A stretch of DNA of 64,000 bases from Halomonas alkaliantarctica. Lineage in GTDB: Bacteria > Pseudomonadota > Gammaproteobacteria > Pseudomonadales > Halomonadaceae. The notes beneath the pieces are model-generated. The model saw only the letters and a list, made by a program, of their open reading frames with translations. It was not told where the DNA came from and ran no database searches. The DNA is taken from positions 3,162,001-3,226,000 of the forward strand of contig NZ_CP122961.1 in NCBI RefSeq assembly GCF_029854215.1, read 5' to 3'. Of this stretch, positions 17,471 to 27,845 are shown piece by piece (positions within the stretch are counted from its first letter, which is position 1; each line of letters starts with the position of its first letter). A program made the translations under genes and the position numbers.

Positions 17471-19708
17471 ATGCAATCCCCAGATACTCATCATAATGAA
17501 ACACAGCGTCTGGCGGCCTTGCATACTCTACAGGTACTCGATACGCCTCAAGACACGGCTTTTGAGCGGTTGACGCAACTGGCCCGTGACCTGTTCGATG
17601 TGCCCATTGCCTTAGTGTCGTTAGTGGATAAAGAGCGCCAGTGGTTTAAATCGCACCAAGGGCTTGAGGTGTGTGAAACCGAGCGGACAGTCTCGTTCTG
17701 CGCCTATGCCATCGCCCACGATGGACCGCTGGTCATTGAAGACACCCATAAAGACGCGCGCTTTGCAGACAATCGACTGGTCACAGATTCACCGCATATC
17801 CGCTCTTACGCAGGCTACCCACTAAGGCCTCTGGATGGCATGGCCGTTGGCACGCTGTGTATCATTGACCAGCAGCCTCGTCAGTTCAGCGAACGTGATT
17901 TAAAGCTACTCGGTAGTTTAGCCGGTCAGGCTGAAGAGCTACTTCGCCTACACAAGCTGCAGTTGGAACTAGCCCACACTGCCCACCGGATGCATAAAGA
18001 GCAGAAACTGCTCAAAGTACTCCACCAAGGTATTACCGATTATCCAGCGCTGATGTCGGGAAAACGGTTGTGGGTATTTCTAATGGAGGCGCTGCGTGAG
18101 CTTACCGATAGCGGCTACGCGCTGATAGGTGAAGTCCTGCCTACCAACACCACCAATGCCCTTAAAATTCATGCCATCACAGACCTGTCATGGAGTGAGG
18201 AGTCGCGCCACCTAATGGAGAGGCTGCGCAGCGGCGATATGACCCTCACTAACCCTAAATCGCTGCTTGGCAACGTATTTGCGTATGGTGAAGTGATCAT
18301 GACGAATGATGTCCATGGTCACATCAAACGTGGCGGCTTCCCTTCAGGGCATCCGCCACTGCATAACTACCTCGGCGTGCCTATTTTCAGCGGTGAACGG
18401 TTAATCGGCATGTACGCTATTGCCAACAGCAAACAGCCGCTGAATCAAGCGCTGCTGGATTGGCTTCAGCCGTTTACCGATACCTGTGCACTGCTGATCA
18501 ATCTTTATAGCCAAATGGCCGAGCGTGAACAGGTCATGGGCGATCTGGCTGCCGCTAGAGACCAGGCGGAAACTGCCAGCCGGGCGAAAAGTGAATTTCT
18601 CTCGTCCATGAGCCACGAGCTACGCACACCGCTCAATGCCATCATCGGTTTTGCCCAAATACTGGCCAATAGCCGCCGGGAACCGCTGGGCGACAAGCAG
18701 CATCGCCAGGTCTTGCACATCGAGAGAAGTGGCCAGCATCTGCTTAGCCTAATTAATGAAGTGCTGGATTTGGCCAAGATCGAAGCAGGCCATATGACGC
18801 TCTCCATCGAACCGATTATTCTCACCAACGTGTTTAACGACGCCTGCTCCACCTTGGAAGCCAGCGCCGAGGCGGCAGGCATTCGTTTTCGCTACACCTC
18901 GCCCAATGACCAATGGCAGGTTAACGCCGACTACACGCGCACCAAACAGATACTGTTAAACCTGCTCTCCAATGCGATTAAGTACAACGGTGCCAACGGC
19001 TCAATCGATATTGCCGTGGCCCACTTAGTTGACCATGTACGCATCAGCGTGACCGACACCGGCCCTGGCATTGCACCTGAACGCCAGCACGAGCTTTTTG
19101 AACCCTTTAATCGTCTTGATGCAGAAGGCGGCAGCATAGAAGGCTCCGGTATTGGCCTGGCGATTACCCGCGAGCTAGTCGAGCGTATGAACGGAGAAAT
19201 GGGCGTCGATAGCCAGCTAGGCCAAGGTGCCACCTTCTGGTTTACCTTGCCTACGGCTAACGCAGACGCCGCCGCTAACGAAGTCCCTCCGCCCCATTGG
19301 GTTCATACCCAGCCCAGAAACGCCTTTACGCTGCTCTATATTGAAGATAACCCCAACAATCAGCGGCTAATGGAAGATATTATCGAAGAGATAGGCGACA
19401 TCAAGCTGCAAATTGCACCCAGCGCTGAAATTGGCCTGGAAATAATGCGTCACTGCTCGCCTGCTTTGGTACTAATGGATATCCATCTGCCGGGCATGAA
19501 CGGCTATCAGGCATTGGAAGCAATGCGCCGCGACCCACAGTTGCAAACGTTGCCAGTGGTCGCCCTCTCGGCCAATGCCATGCCAGGCGACATAAAGCGC
19601 GGTTTGGAAGCAGGCTTTAACGCCTATCTCACCAAACCGCTTGAACTTGATAAACTAAAAGCCACCATCGCTCAGTTTATTCAGACTGCGTCAGGGAAGG
19701 AACCATGA
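17471..19708 (+). CDS. GAF-domain hybrid sensor histidine kinase with receiver domain
   Basis: 745-residue cytoplasmic hybrid kinase without membrane segments. An N-terminal GAF domain (about 25-165, of the type with FDVPIALVSLVDKERQWFKS) is followed by a second GAF-like domain (about 185-345), a DHp helix pair with H382 in MSHELRTPLNAIIGF, an ATPase domain (NLLSNAIKYN, DTGPGIA, GSGIGLAI) and a C-terminal receiver with phospho-acceptor D670 (LMDIHLPGMNG). The stop overlaps the start of the next gene (ATGA), so the receiver-EAL protein is the obvious partner. The signal sensed is unknown. Confidence 0.92.
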   Translation: MQSPDTHHNETQRLAALHTLQVLDTPQDTAFERLTQLARDLFDVPIALVSLVDKERQWFKSHQGLEVCETERTVSFCAYAIAHDGPLVIEDTHKDARFADNRLVTDSPHIRSYAGYPLRPLDGMAVGTLCIIDQQPRQFSERDLKLLGSLAGQAEELLRLHKLQLELAHTAHRMHKEQKLLKVLHQGITDYPALMSGKRLWVFLMEALRELTDSGYALIGEVLPTNTTNALKIHAITDLSWSEESRHLMERLRSGDMTLTNPKSLLGNVFAYGEVIMTNDVHGHIKRGGFPSGHPPLHNYLGVPIFSGERLIGMYAIANSKQPLNQALLDWLQPFTDTCALLINLYSQMAEREQVMGDLAAARDQAETASRAKSEFLSSMSHELRTPLNAIIGFAQILANSRREPLGDKQHRQVLHIERSGQHLLSLINEVLDLAKIEAGHMTLSIEPIILTNVFNDACSTLEASAEAAGIRFRYTSPNDQWQVNADYTRTKQILLNLLSNAIKYNGANGSIDIAVAHLVDHVRISVTDTGPGIAPERQHELFEPFNRLDAEGGSIEGSGIGLAITRELVERMNGEMGVDSQLGQGATFWFTLPTANADAAANEVPPPHWVHTQPRNAFTLLYIEDNPNNQRLMEDIIEEIGDIKLQIAPSAEIGLEIMRHCSPALVLMDIHLPGMNGYQALEAMRRDPQLQTLPVVALSANAMPGDIKRGLEAGFNAYLTKPLELDKLKATIAQFIQTASGKEP

Positions 19709-21471
19709 GCCTTACTGAAAAACACCTGTTAATAGTGGATGACAGCACGATTAACATCGAGCTCATGTTCGATCTTCTTGATGAGTATGGGTTTGAGAAT
19801 ATCCACGGGATCAACGACCCCCGCGAGGTGCTCCCCCACTGCCAGCGCCAGTTACCTGACCTACTGCTGCTGGATATTCGCATGCCGCATTTAGACGGCT
19901 ACGCGGTCATTGAACAGCTCAGTACGTATTTTGCCGAGCAGATGCCACCGATTATTGTGCTTACCGCCCAAATTGATGACGCCACTCGCCAGCGCGCGCT
20001 AGCCATGGGTGTACGTGACTTTATCACCAAGCCTTTTAAGCAGGATGAAGTCTTACAGCGCATCCGTAATACCTTAAACATTGAGCACCGCTACCAAGTA
20101 CGCGAGAAGCAGGTCGACACTCTCGAACTTATGGTTGCCAAGCGCACCCAGGAGTTAGACCGCCAGTCTCGCACCGACCCCATTACCCAGTTGCCCAACC
20201 GCCGTGGATTAAGCCAAGCGCTCCACGCCGCGGCTCTTCAGGCCTCGGGCACAGGGCTACTATTTATCGCTATTGATAAGCTCGATGACGTGGTGCGCCT
20301 GCACGGTTACCGGGTTGCCGATCAGCTACTGCGTTTCATTAGCCAGCGGCTTCGTCAACAGCTCGACGCGGAGTGTCTGTTAGGGCTATGGGGGGGAAGC
20401 GAGCTGCTCGTCATTACCCCCACAGCAACCCCAGACAAGCTGCTGCACCTGGCCGAGCAGCTACTCGTCTGTTTCGAAAATGATCAGGCGCTGGGAGAGC
20501 TTTTACTTCCCCTCAGCGCACGTATCGGCATTAGCGCCGAATCTGGCTATTTTGAGACGGAACGGCTGGTGCATATGGCCGCGTTAGCACTACCTCCTCT
20601 AGAATCGCTAAAGGTTCAATACTACACACCCGCGCTCGAGACCAAGCAGCGGCATCGGCTACATATTCAGCAGGCCATCCGTGGTGCCACCGAGCGTGGC
20701 GAGATGTCGCTCGCCTTCCAGCCCAAACTATCACTGGCTGACCACAAGATTCTCGGCGCGGAAGCGCTACTACGCTGGCAGCATCCGGAGTTTGGGTTTA
20801 TATCCCCTGGCGAATTTATTCCGCTGGCAGAGGCCAGCGGTGATATTCTCTGCATAGGCGATTGGGTGCTGGATGAAACCATGCGCTATATCAGCACTTG
20901 GCGGGCGCAAGGGCTGCTCAATGACGATTTTCATATTGCGGTGAATGTGGCCGCTCGTCAGTTGACCCGTAAGGACTTTGCCCAACAGTTGCTTGCTCGC
21001 CTTGAACAGCGGCAGATTCCCCAGCGCTTCCTGGCCCTGGAAGTAACCGAGTCGGGGCTGATGAGCGATATGAACCATGCCCGTCAGCAGCTTGCCCAAT
21101 TGGCTGACATGGATATCGCCGTCGCCATCGACGATTTTGGCACCGGTCAATCGTCGCTGGCGTATATTAAAACGCTGCCGTTCTCGACGCTCAAAATAGA
21201 TCGCGCCTTTGTGATGGACTTGGAAACCAGCGCAATTGACCGCCAACTGGCCCAAACCATTACCCAGCTTGCCCACAGCGTGGGCTGCGATGTGGTGGCG
21301 GAAGGCATCGAGAACTCAGCCCAGGCAGCCTATTTAAGCTCTATCGGCTGTGAAGCAGCGCAAGGTTACTTCTACGCCCGTCCGCTGCCTGCAGAGGCAT
21401 TTGTGTCTTGGTGCAGCGAATGGAAACCGCTTTTTTCTACCCCTCACACGGAGACCGTTAATGGCTCATGA
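19705..21471 (+). CDS. Response regulator with degenerate GGDEF and intact EAL domain
   Basis: 588 residues: receiver domain (D12/D13, phospho-acceptor D57 in [12 protein letters not shown]), GGDEF-like domain whose active-site loop reads GGSEL, and an EAL domain with the catalytic set [32 protein letters not shown] and EGIEN. It therefore should hydrolyse c-di-GMP rather than make it, possibly with the inactive GGDEF as a regulatory GTP site. It overlaps the kinase gene upstream by four bases and hexR downstream by eleven, suggesting coupled translation of all three. Confidence 0.92.
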   Translation: MSLTEKHLLIVDDSTINIELMFDLLDEYGFENIHGINDPREVLPHCQRQLPDLLLLDIRMPHLDGYAVIEQLSTYFAEQMPPIIVLTAQIDDATRQRALAMGVRDFITKPFKQDEVLQRIRNTLNIEHRYQVREKQVDTLELMVAKRTQELDRQSRTDPITQLPNRRGLSQALHAAALQASGTGLLFIAIDKLDDVVRLHGYRVADQLLRFISQRLRQQLDAECLLGLWGGSELLVITPTATPDKLLHLAEQLLVCFENDQALGELLLPLSARIGISAESGYFETERLVHMAALALPPLESLKVQYYTPALETKQRHRLHIQQAIRGATERGEMSLAFQPKLSLADHKILGAEALLRWQHPEFGFISPGEFIPLAEASGDILCIGDWVLDETMRYISTWRAQGLLNDDFHIAVNVAARQLTRKDFAQQLLARLEQRQIPQRFLALEVTESGLMSDMNHARQQLAQLADMDIAVAIDDFGTGQSSLAYIKTLPFSTLKIDRAFVMDLETSAIDRQLAQTITQLAHSVGCDVVAEGIENSAQAAYLSSIGCEAAQGYFYARPLPAEAFVSWCSEWKPLFSTPHTETVNGS

Positions 21472-22324
21472 CTTACTTGACCGCTTACGCGAACGCTTAG
21501 AAGAACTCAACCGCTCCGAGCGTAAAGTCGCCAATGTAATTCTTGAAGACCCGACGGTCGCCACCAGTCTAAGCATTGCCAGCCTCGCTCAGGCGGCAAG
21601 CGTCAGCGAACCCACTGTTAATCGCTTTTGCCGTAACTTTGGTGCCAAGGGCTATCCCGATTTTAAAATTAAACTGGCCCAGAGTTTAGCCGGTGGCACG
21701 CCCTATGTGACTCGAGCAGTGGAACCTGGCGACACCGCCACCCAGTACACCCATAAGATTTTTGGCGCTACCATCGCCGCCCTCGATGAAGCCCAGCGCG
21801 AAATCGATATGGGCGCCGTTGAGCGCATGGTGGACTACCTCACCCAGGCCAAACAGATCCACATTTTTGGCTTGGGCGCCTCCGGTGCGGTGGCCCAGGA
21901 TGCCCAGCACAAGTTCTTCCGCTTCAACCTGCCGGTGATGGCTTACATCGATGTGTTGATGCAACGCATGGTTGCCGCCGCTTGCCATACAGGTGATGTG
22001 GTGGTGATTATCTCCTACACCGGGCGCACGCGGGAGCTGGTGGATATCGCCCGTTTGGCGAGAGATGCCGGGGCCGTCGTACTCGGGATAACCGCGCCCA
22101 ACTCACCGCTGGCTAACGAGTGCACTGCCACCCTGGATGTTGCTACCCCTGAAGACACCGACCACTACATGCCGATGACCTCGCGGGTAATTCAGTTAAC
22201 GCTGATTGACGCGCTAGCCACTGGAGTGACCTTGAGGCGTGGTGAAGACTTTTTACCCCACCTCAAGAAGATCAAAGATAGCCTGCGCGACACCCGCTTT
22301 CCGGTGGAAAAGCCTGGGAAGTGA
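21461..22324 (+). CDS. hexR: HexR, MurR/RpiR-family regulator of central carbon metabolism
   Basis: 287 residues with an N-terminal RpiR helix-turn-helix ([21 protein letters not shown]) and a C-terminal SIS sugar-phosphate domain ([26 protein letters not shown]). It closely follows pseudomonad HexR, including [10 protein letters not shown] and the end HLKKIKDSL. HexR represses zwf, edd and gap genes and lets go when it binds KDPG. I chose the ATG at 21461, which overlaps the EAL gene stop; the frame is open upstream only because of that overlap. No Entner-Doudoroff genes are in this window, so it acts elsewhere. Confidence 0.9.
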   Translation: MAHDLLDRLRERLEELNRSERKVANVILEDPTVATSLSIASLAQAASVSEPTVNRFCRNFGAKGYPDFKIKLAQSLAGGTPYVTRAVEPGDTATQYTHKIFGATIAALDEAQREIDMGAVERMVDYLTQAKQIHIFGLGASGAVAQDAQHKFFRFNLPVMAYIDVLMQRMVAAACHTGDVVVIISYTGRTRELVDIARLARDAGAVVLGITAPNSPLANECTATLDVATPEDTDHYMPMTSRVIQLTLIDALATGVTLRRGEDFLPHLKKIKDSLRDTRFPVEKPGK

Positions 22325-22328
22325 ATCG

Positions 22329-22688
22329 TTAGCTGCTAACCGCAGCAGTAACGGTAATTTCCACTTTGAGCTCATCGGCGGGTAGCGGTGCGCAAACGCA
22401 GGTGCGCGCCGGTGCGTAGCCTTCCGGCACCCAGGCATCCCATACCTCGTTCATAGCGGCCACGTCGCTGCCATCTTTTAGATAAACCGTCGCGCTAAGC
22501 AGCTGCTCTCGGCTTGAACCAATCTCTTTTAACAACGCATCCACCCGCGCCAGCATGCTTTCCGTCTGGGCAGTAATATCCCCCTCACGGGCCTCTGGGC
22601 CAGCCACCTGGCCACACAGGTAGGCCACACCTTGATGAATAACCGCACGGCTCATACGGGCTTTCGTATCGTGGCGCTGAATCGTCAT
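22329..22688 (-). CDS. RidA/YjgF-family protein
   Basis: 119-residue RidA-superfamily protein. Classical RidA deaminates the reactive enamines and imines formed by PLP enzymes. Recognisable parts are [29 protein letters not shown] and the end [21 protein letters not shown], with the arginine that binds the carboxylate (PARTC). It is convergent with hexR. It matches a RidA subgroup close to Rid2 or similar, not the archetype, so deaminase activity is likely but unproven. Confidence 0.88.
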   Translation of the reverse strand: MTIQRHDTKARMSRAVIHQGVAYLCGQVAGPEAREGDITAQTESMLARVDALLKEIGSSREQLLSATVYLKDGSDVAAMNEVWDAWVPEGYAPARTCVCAPLPADELKVEITVTAAVSS

Positions 22689-22760
22689 AGGAAAAACTCC
22701 TAGCAGGTTGAAAAACAGCAGTCTAAACCGCCGACATTGTCCTTGACCATGAGTAGTTGA

Positions 22761-23246
22761 TTAAGCCCGATCCGTAGGCACCGGGCGATGCTCAAAGACT
22801 CGTCGTAACACAAAGCTGGTGTGCGCACCGGTCACACCCTCGATGCGGTTAATCACATGCAGCAGCAAGTGTTGGTAGTCGTCCATGTCGCGTACCAGGA
22901 TTTTAAGCTGAAAATCCGCCGCCTGACCGGTAATGATCAGGCACTCGATGACGTTGGGGATCTCACGAATATGGCGCTCAAAATTATCGAAGCGCTCCGG
23001 CGTGTGTTGATCCATGGAAATATGCAGTAGCGCCATTAACTGATAGCCCAATTGGCGGGAATCGACCTCCGCACGGTAGCGCATTATAAGGCCATGCTCT
23101 TCCAAGGCCCGCACTCGGCGCAAACAGGGCGAAGGTGAAAGCCCGATACGATCCGCCAACTCCTGATTACTAATGCGCCCTTCTAACTGCACTATATCTA
23201 AGATATGGCGATCAAAACGGTCCAACACAAGCGGGGTTACGGCCAT
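22761..23246 (-). CDS. Lrp/AsnC-family transcriptional regulator
   Basis: 161 residues: N-terminal winged helix-turn-helix (LDRFDRHILDIVQLEGRISNQELADRIGLSPSPCLRRV) and C-terminal RAM ligand-binding domain (HISMDQHTPERFDNFE). Divergent from leuA with about 200 bases between, so control of leuA or of itself in response to an amino acid is likely. Distinct from DoeX at 47 kb. Confidence 0.92.
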   Translation of the reverse strand: MAVTPLVLDRFDRHILDIVQLEGRISNQELADRIGLSPSPCLRRVRALEEHGLIMRYRAEVDSRQLGYQLMALLHISMDQHTPERFDNFERHIREIPNVIECLIITGQAADFQLKILVRDMDDYQHLLLHVINRIEGVTGAHTSFVLRRVFEHRPVPTDRA

Positions 23247-23448
23247 AGAAAGCAGCTCCTGCTAAAAAAATTTACTTAAAAGATATACTCTGCTAATTAT
23301 CACTCCATCCAACCTATCTTCGCAAGAACCTAGCGCGGCAAACCCTTTACACTATTTGAACTGCCAAAAGCAGCGAATCAGCAGCACGGCCGCCATAAGC
23401 AGCCGCTATCTACAACACTGTGACGACCACTACTTTAGGAACACCGCC

Positions 23449-25134
23449 ATGCCTGCTTTCGATCATCGCAAATATCGCCCTGCGCCCCGCGTGCCTGCCT
23501 TCAACCGCCAATGGCCGGATCGCGATCTAGCGCACGCCCCGATCTGGGTGAGCGAAGACCTGCGCGACGGCAATCAGGCGCTGCTTGAGCCGATGACCGT
23601 TGAGCAAAAGCAGCGTTTCTGGCAGCAGATCGTTAAAGTGGGCATCAAAGAAGTCATGGTAGGCTTTCCGTCGGCCAGCCAGCCCGATTATGACTTCGTG
23701 CGCTGGCTGATCGAAGATAATCAAATTCCCGATGACGTCACCATTGCGGTACTGGTGCAGTGCCGTGAACACCTGATTGAAAAGACCTTTGCCTCGCTGG
23801 TGGGTGCCAAGCGTGCCATTGTTCACCTGTATAACTCCACCTCCACCGTTCAGCGCGAGCGGGTGTTTGAGATGGATCGCGCCGGGATTGTCGATATCGC
23901 GGTTCAGGGGGCTACCTGGGTCAAAACCTACGCCGATCAATACCCCGATATCGATTGGTGTTTCGAGTACACCCCGGAAAGTTTTTCCAGCACCGAGATC
24001 GATTTCTCGCTGGAGATTTGCGAGGCGGTGATGGATGTCTGGCAGCCAACGCCAGACAACAAGTGCATTCTTAATCTACCCACCACGGTGGAAGTGGCGG
24101 GGCCCCATCATCACGCCGACCAGATCGAATACTTCTGCCAACACATTAGCCGCCGCGACAGTGTGATCATCTCGGTGCATACCCATAACGACCGCGGTGG
24201 CGCGGTGGCCTCTGCTGAGCTCGCCCTGCTGGCGGGCGCCGAGCGAGTGGAAGGCACCCTGCTGGGCAATGGCGAGCGCACAGGCAATATGGATATCGTC
24301 ACTCTGGCGATGAACCTCTACAGCCAGGGCATCGATCCTGAACTGGATCTCTCCAATCCTGATGAAATTATTCAGGTGGTCAACGAGTGCACCGGTATCG
24401 CCATACACCCACGCCACCCCTGGGTAGGCGAAATGGTCTACACCGCCTTCTCGGGCAGCCACCAGGATGCGATACGTAAATCACTCAAGCACCAGAAGCC
24501 TGATGAACCCTGGCAAGTCGCCTATTTGCCGATTGATCCTCATGATATTGGCCGCGACTACCAGGCCGTCATCCGCGTCAATAGCCAATCTGGCAAAGGC
24601 GGTATGGCTTTTCTGCTTGAGCGGGATTACGGCATTAACCTGCCGCGCTGGATGATGCTGGCCTTGGCACCTTATGTGCAGAAGGAGAGTGAACAGCGCG
24701 CCAGCGAACTTTCCAGCGAGATGATTCGCCAGGTGATGTTCGATAATTTCACCCAGGAAGCACCCTTATCTCTTGTGGATTACCAGCTATCCAAAGGTCA
24801 GCAGGAAGGCATTGAGCTAACGCTGCAACAGGGTGACGAAACACTACGCCTTTCGGGCAAGGGCAACGGCGCGATGTCGGCGTTTACCGATGCCTGGCAA
24901 CGCCACTCCGGCAGCAGTCTAGGGATTATCGATTACAGCGAGCACTCCCTTGGTGCCAGCAGTGAGGCCAATGCCATTGCCTTCGTTCAGCTCAATATCG
25001 ATGGCCAGCGGCTCTGCGCAGTTGCCGAGGATAGCGACACTGTAAGTGCATCGCTTAAGGCGCTGCTGTCAGGCATTAACGCAGCTCAGGCAACTGAACT
25101 GCACCAGCAGAAAGAAGCTGCCGCCGAAGCTTAA
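23449..25134 (+). CDS. leuA: 2-isopropylmalate synthase
   Basis: First committed enzyme of leucine synthesis: acetyl-CoA plus 2-oxoisovalerate. 561 residues, the long actinobacterial/gammaproteobacterial form with KYRPAPRVPAFNR at the N-terminus, SEDLRDGNQALL (metal-binding Asp), HTHNDRGGAVASAELALLAGAERVEGTLLGNGERTGN split over the barrel, and a C-terminal leucine-binding regulatory domain. I chose the ATG at 23449 after AGGAACACC; the frame is open upstream to 23356. It is unlinked to leuBCD. No leucine-rich leader peptide was evident in the 200-base upstream region. Confidence 0.95.
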   Translation: MPAFDHRKYRPAPRVPAFNRQWPDRDLAHAPIWVSEDLRDGNQALLEPMTVEQKQRFWQQIVKVGIKEVMVGFPSASQPDYDFVRWLIEDNQIPDDVTIAVLVQCREHLIEKTFASLVGAKRAIVHLYNSTSTVQRERVFEMDRAGIVDIAVQGATWVKTYADQYPDIDWCFEYTPESFSSTEIDFSLEICEAVMDVWQPTPDNKCILNLPTTVEVAGPHHHADQIEYFCQHISRRDSVIISVHTHNDRGGAVASAELALLAGAERVEGTLLGNGERTGNMDIVTLAMNLYSQGIDPELDLSNPDEIIQVVNECTGIAIHPRHPWVGEMVYTAFSGSHQDAIRKSLKHQKPDEPWQVAYLPIDPHDIGRDYQAVIRVNSQSGKGGMAFLLERDYGINLPRWMMLALAPYVQKESEQRASELSSEMIRQVMFDNFTQEAPLSLVDYQLSKGQQEGIELTLQQGDETLRLSGKGNGAMSAFTDAWQRHSGSSLGIIDYSEHSLGASSEANAIAFVQLNIDGQRLCAVAEDSDTVSASLKALLSGINAAQATELHQQKEAAAEA

Positions 25135-25210
25135 ATTTCAGTTAGAAATACAACTCTGGTTAAAGGGGTGCTAGGGCAGGTTGAAATTTGATCGCGTAAG
25201 GGACTATTCG

Positions 25211-26407
25211 ATGGGCTACCGCACCCTGCTGCGCGATCACCGCAGCGTACTCAGTATCGCTATTCTTGCGATGTTTAGCTCAAGCCTTGGGCAGAGCTAC
25301 TTTATTGGTCTCTTTCAAGCGCCCATTTCGGCCCACCTGGGGCTTAGTGTCGGCCAGTTTGGCACCGCCTACGCTTTGGTTACGCTGATAGCAGGCTTCT
25401 GCATGCTGCGCTTTGGGCCGTCAATTGATTGGATCAACCCACGGCGTTTTGCCGCTATCGTCTTGTCGCTGCTATTAACCGGCGTTTTTCTGCTTACCTT
25501 ATCGCCCTGGTGGTGGCTGGGGATAATCGGCCTTGGCATAGTACGGCTATGCGGGCAGGGCATGCTGACCCATGTGGGTAACACGCTCGCCGCCCGAGAG
25601 TTTTCCACCATGCGCGGCCGTGCCATTGGGCTGGCTAACTTAGGTATTCCGTTGGGTGAAGCGCTGCTGCCCCCGTTAGTGGCTGCGGCGCTCATCTGGA
25701 GCAGTTGGCAAACCTTCTGGTGGTTGCTGTGTGGCGTCATCGCCCTGCCTTGGCTATGGCTGCTGCTGAAAGCCCCATGGCCCAGCGCACCGGGCGTTAA
25801 ACCGACAAAACAAACGCCCCACGGTCCTCGCCCTTTTCGCGAAAAACGCTTTTGGTTGCTAATGCCGCTACTTATGGCACTCCCCATCACCATGACGGGG
25901 CTGTTTATTTATCAAGCCCAATTAACCGAAGCCCTAGATAGCTCGCTGGCCATTTATGCTCTGGCGCTGACCGGCATGGGGATCGCCAAACTGCCGGGGG
26001 CGCTTCTCGGTGGCCGCTGGGTGGATAAATTGGGGCCCGTAAAGCTTGCCCGCCTTTACCTACTCCCCTACGCCTTTGCCATGCTGATGGCACTCACCAT
26101 TGGCGGGCATATCAGCATTTGGGCATTGATGGTGGGCGGTGGCTTAGCCATGGGCGCACAAGAGCTAATTGCCTCAGGCCTGCTGATCAAGCTGTGGGGA
26201 GCCGAGCACCTAGGGAGGGTTCGCTCCGCGCTGAGCGCTGCCATGGTGTTCTCCACCGGCGTCGCGCCTGCGGTGCTGGGGTTAGCCATCAGCGCAGGCG
26301 CTTCGTTTCGTGCGCTTCTATTGGGCATGCTGGTGTTTATCATCGCCGGTTGGCTACTGGCCCAGCGCGTACTGCGGGAAGCCTCCACTATCCCGGCTGA
26401 GCCATAA
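25211..26407 (+). CDS. MFS transporter
   Basis: 398-residue major facilitator with about 12 hydrophobic helices. Between helices 2 and 3 is RFGPSIDWINPRRFA, and LGGRWVDKLGPVKLAR repeats the motif in the second half. The ATG at 25211 follows AAGGG; the reading frame also opens at a TTG at 25181. It follows leuA by about 75 bases and may be read with it, although a role in leucine or precursor export would be a guess. Confidence 0.85.
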   Translation: MGYRTLLRDHRSVLSIAILAMFSSSLGQSYFIGLFQAPISAHLGLSVGQFGTAYALVTLIAGFCMLRFGPSIDWINPRRFAAIVLSLLLTGVFLLTLSPWWWLGIIGLGIVRLCGQGMLTHVGNTLAAREFSTMRGRAIGLANLGIPLGEALLPPLVAAALIWSSWQTFWWLLCGVIALPWLWLLLKAPWPSAPGVKPTKQTPHGPRPFREKRFWLLMPLLMALPITMTGLFIYQAQLTEALDSSLAIYALALTGMGIAKLPGALLGGRWVDKLGPVKLARLYLLPYAFAMLMALTIGGHISIWALMVGGGLAMGAQELIASGLLIKLWGAEHLGRVRSALSAAMVFSTGVAPAVLGLAISAGASFRALLLGMLVFIIAGWLLAQRVLREASTIPAEP

Positions 26408-26418
26408 AAGTGCCTCAA

Positions 26419-27273
26419 TCAGCGCAAAATCAGCACCGGTAGCTGGGCTTTACGCAACATAGTGGTAGTGGTGCTACCAACCAGCAGGTGACGAATGCGC
26501 GAGTGCCCGTAGGCACCCATCACCAACATGTCGATATTATGCTCTTGCTTATAGCTACGCAGGGTCTCTTCCACTTCGCCCGCGCGAATAGCCCCTTCAG
26601 CGGTGTGGCCAGCCTCGCGTAAAGTGTCCAGTGCCCAAGCTAGCTGCGAGCGATTTTCAGCGGTTTCCGCGCCCACAATCACGACATGACAGGTGGCGCC
26701 CTCAAACAGTGGGCTTTTGGCCAGCATTTCCACGCCTTTACGCGCGGTTTTGCTGCCGTCGAACGCCATCAGCACGTTATGCGGTTGAGTAAACTGTTTC
26801 GGCACCATGAGAATCGGCCGGTGCATTTCCCTCACCACGCGCTCAAGGTTGGAGCCTAAATGGCCGCTGGCTTGGTGCGCCGTCTCGCCACGCTTACCCA
26901 CCACCAAAAGCCGTACGTCTTTTCCGTTCTCGACCAGGGTTTCCACTAGGGTGCCGTTGCGCTGTAAACACTGGGGGTCGGCAATACCCGCGTTTGTCGC
27001 GCGCTCCTTGGCGGCGTCGAGTAGCAGGCGGCCACGCTCACGGGAGACTTTTGCATGCTGCTCCTCAATGTCTGACAGCTGTTCCAGCAAGTGTTCTCGG
27101 GTACCTAACCCCAGGTTACCGGTTAGATCGGGCTCGGCTACCTGGGCATGGTTATCGACTGTATGAATAAAACTAAGCGGGGCATCCAGCGCTTTGGCGG
27201 CCCAGGCCGCATAATCACACACACCTTCTGAAAACTGAGAACTATCGATAGCTGCCAACACGCGATCTGACAT
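26419..27273 (-). CDS. Tandem-domain universal stress protein (copy 1)
   Basis: 284 residues with two UspA domains. Each keeps the ATP-binding pattern G-2x-G-9/10x-G(S/T): VGKRGETAHQASGHLGS in the first and MGAYGHSRIRHLLVGS in the second. A close paralogue lies at 30584-31441 (I judge roughly 70% identical by eye). Such two-domain proteins support survival under energy, oxidative or osmotic stress. Divergent from the fluoride channel genes. Confidence 0.93.
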   Translation of the reverse strand: MSDRVLAAIDSSQFSEGVCDYAAWAAKALDAPLSFIHTVDNHAQVAEPDLTGNLGLGTREHLLEQLSDIEEQHAKVSRERGRLLLDAAKERATNAGIADPQCLQRNGTLVETLVENGKDVRLLVVGKRGETAHQASGHLGSNLERVVREMHRPILMVPKQFTQPHNVLMAFDGSKTARKGVEMLAKSPLFEGATCHVVIVGAETAENRSQLAWALDTLREAGHTAEGAIRAGEVEETLRSYKQEHNIDMLVMGAYGHSRIRHLLVGSTTTTMLRKAQLPVLILR

Positions 27274-27443
27274 GGGTTACTTCTCCTTGAGCGGGTGCAT
27301 CAACATTGTTGTTATATTCTCGACCTTTTCTACACGAACTCATTGACGCGCGACACCCTAAAACGTTTTGCCGGCGTCGGACGCTAGAAAACGTACATGC
27401 TAAACTTAGCGGCCTATTGGAGTGGCCGCCTAAGGGGGAAAGC

Positions 27444-27845
27444 ATGGAAAATGGCTTAACAAGCGTACTGTTAGTCGCATTAGGCGGCGCGCTGGGGGGT
27501 ATGAGCCGGTTTGCGGTTTCCAATCTACTCGCACGCTCCCTCGGTAAGGCCTTTCCCTGGGGAACGCTGGCAGTTAACGCCAGCGGCGCGTTTCTAGCGG
27601 GCTGGCTACTCGGCAGCCTAGGTATCGCCAGCGCCCCCTCGCCTTTATGGCTGTTCACAGTCGCTGGTTTACTGGGTGGCTACACCACCGTTTCCTCTTT
27701 TAGCTTGCAGACCATTGAGCTATGGCAGGGCGGCCAGCAATTCCGCGCCGGCGTTAACGTGGGTACCACGCTGCTGCTTGGCTTAGCCATGGTCACGCTT
27801 GGCTGGGTGTTGTCAGGCGCTTCATTGTCAGGAGCGACCTTATGA
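27444..27845 (+). CDS. crcB: Fluoride channel subunit FluC/CrcB (first of pair)
   Basis: 133-residue four-helix membrane protein that exports fluoride. It shows the family marks GGALGGMSRF, FPWGTLAVNASGAFL and GGYTTVSSFS (the Phe-box and sodium site region). The ATG at 27444 follows AAGGGGGAAAG. Overlaps the second subunit by four bases. Bacteria with two crcB genes usually make a heterodimer, which I infer here. No fluoride riboswitch was recognised upstream, although a hairpin GCGGCC/GGCCGC lies at 27410-27430. Confidence 0.9.
   Translation: MENGLTSVLLVALGGALGGMSRFAVSNLLARSLGKAFPWGTLAVNASGAFLAGWLLGSLGIASAPSPLWLFTVAGLLGGYTTVSSFSLQTIELWQGGQQFRAGVNVGTTLLLGLAMVTLGWVLSGASLSGATL

Noticed and set aside
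23247..23448. Leucine attenuation leader before leuA
   Set aside because: No short frame with a run of leucine codons and no terminator hairpin with a T-run was found.
27306..27443. Fluoride riboswitch upstream of crcB
   Set aside because: No sequence matching the conserved core or pseudoknot was seen; only a simple hairpin.
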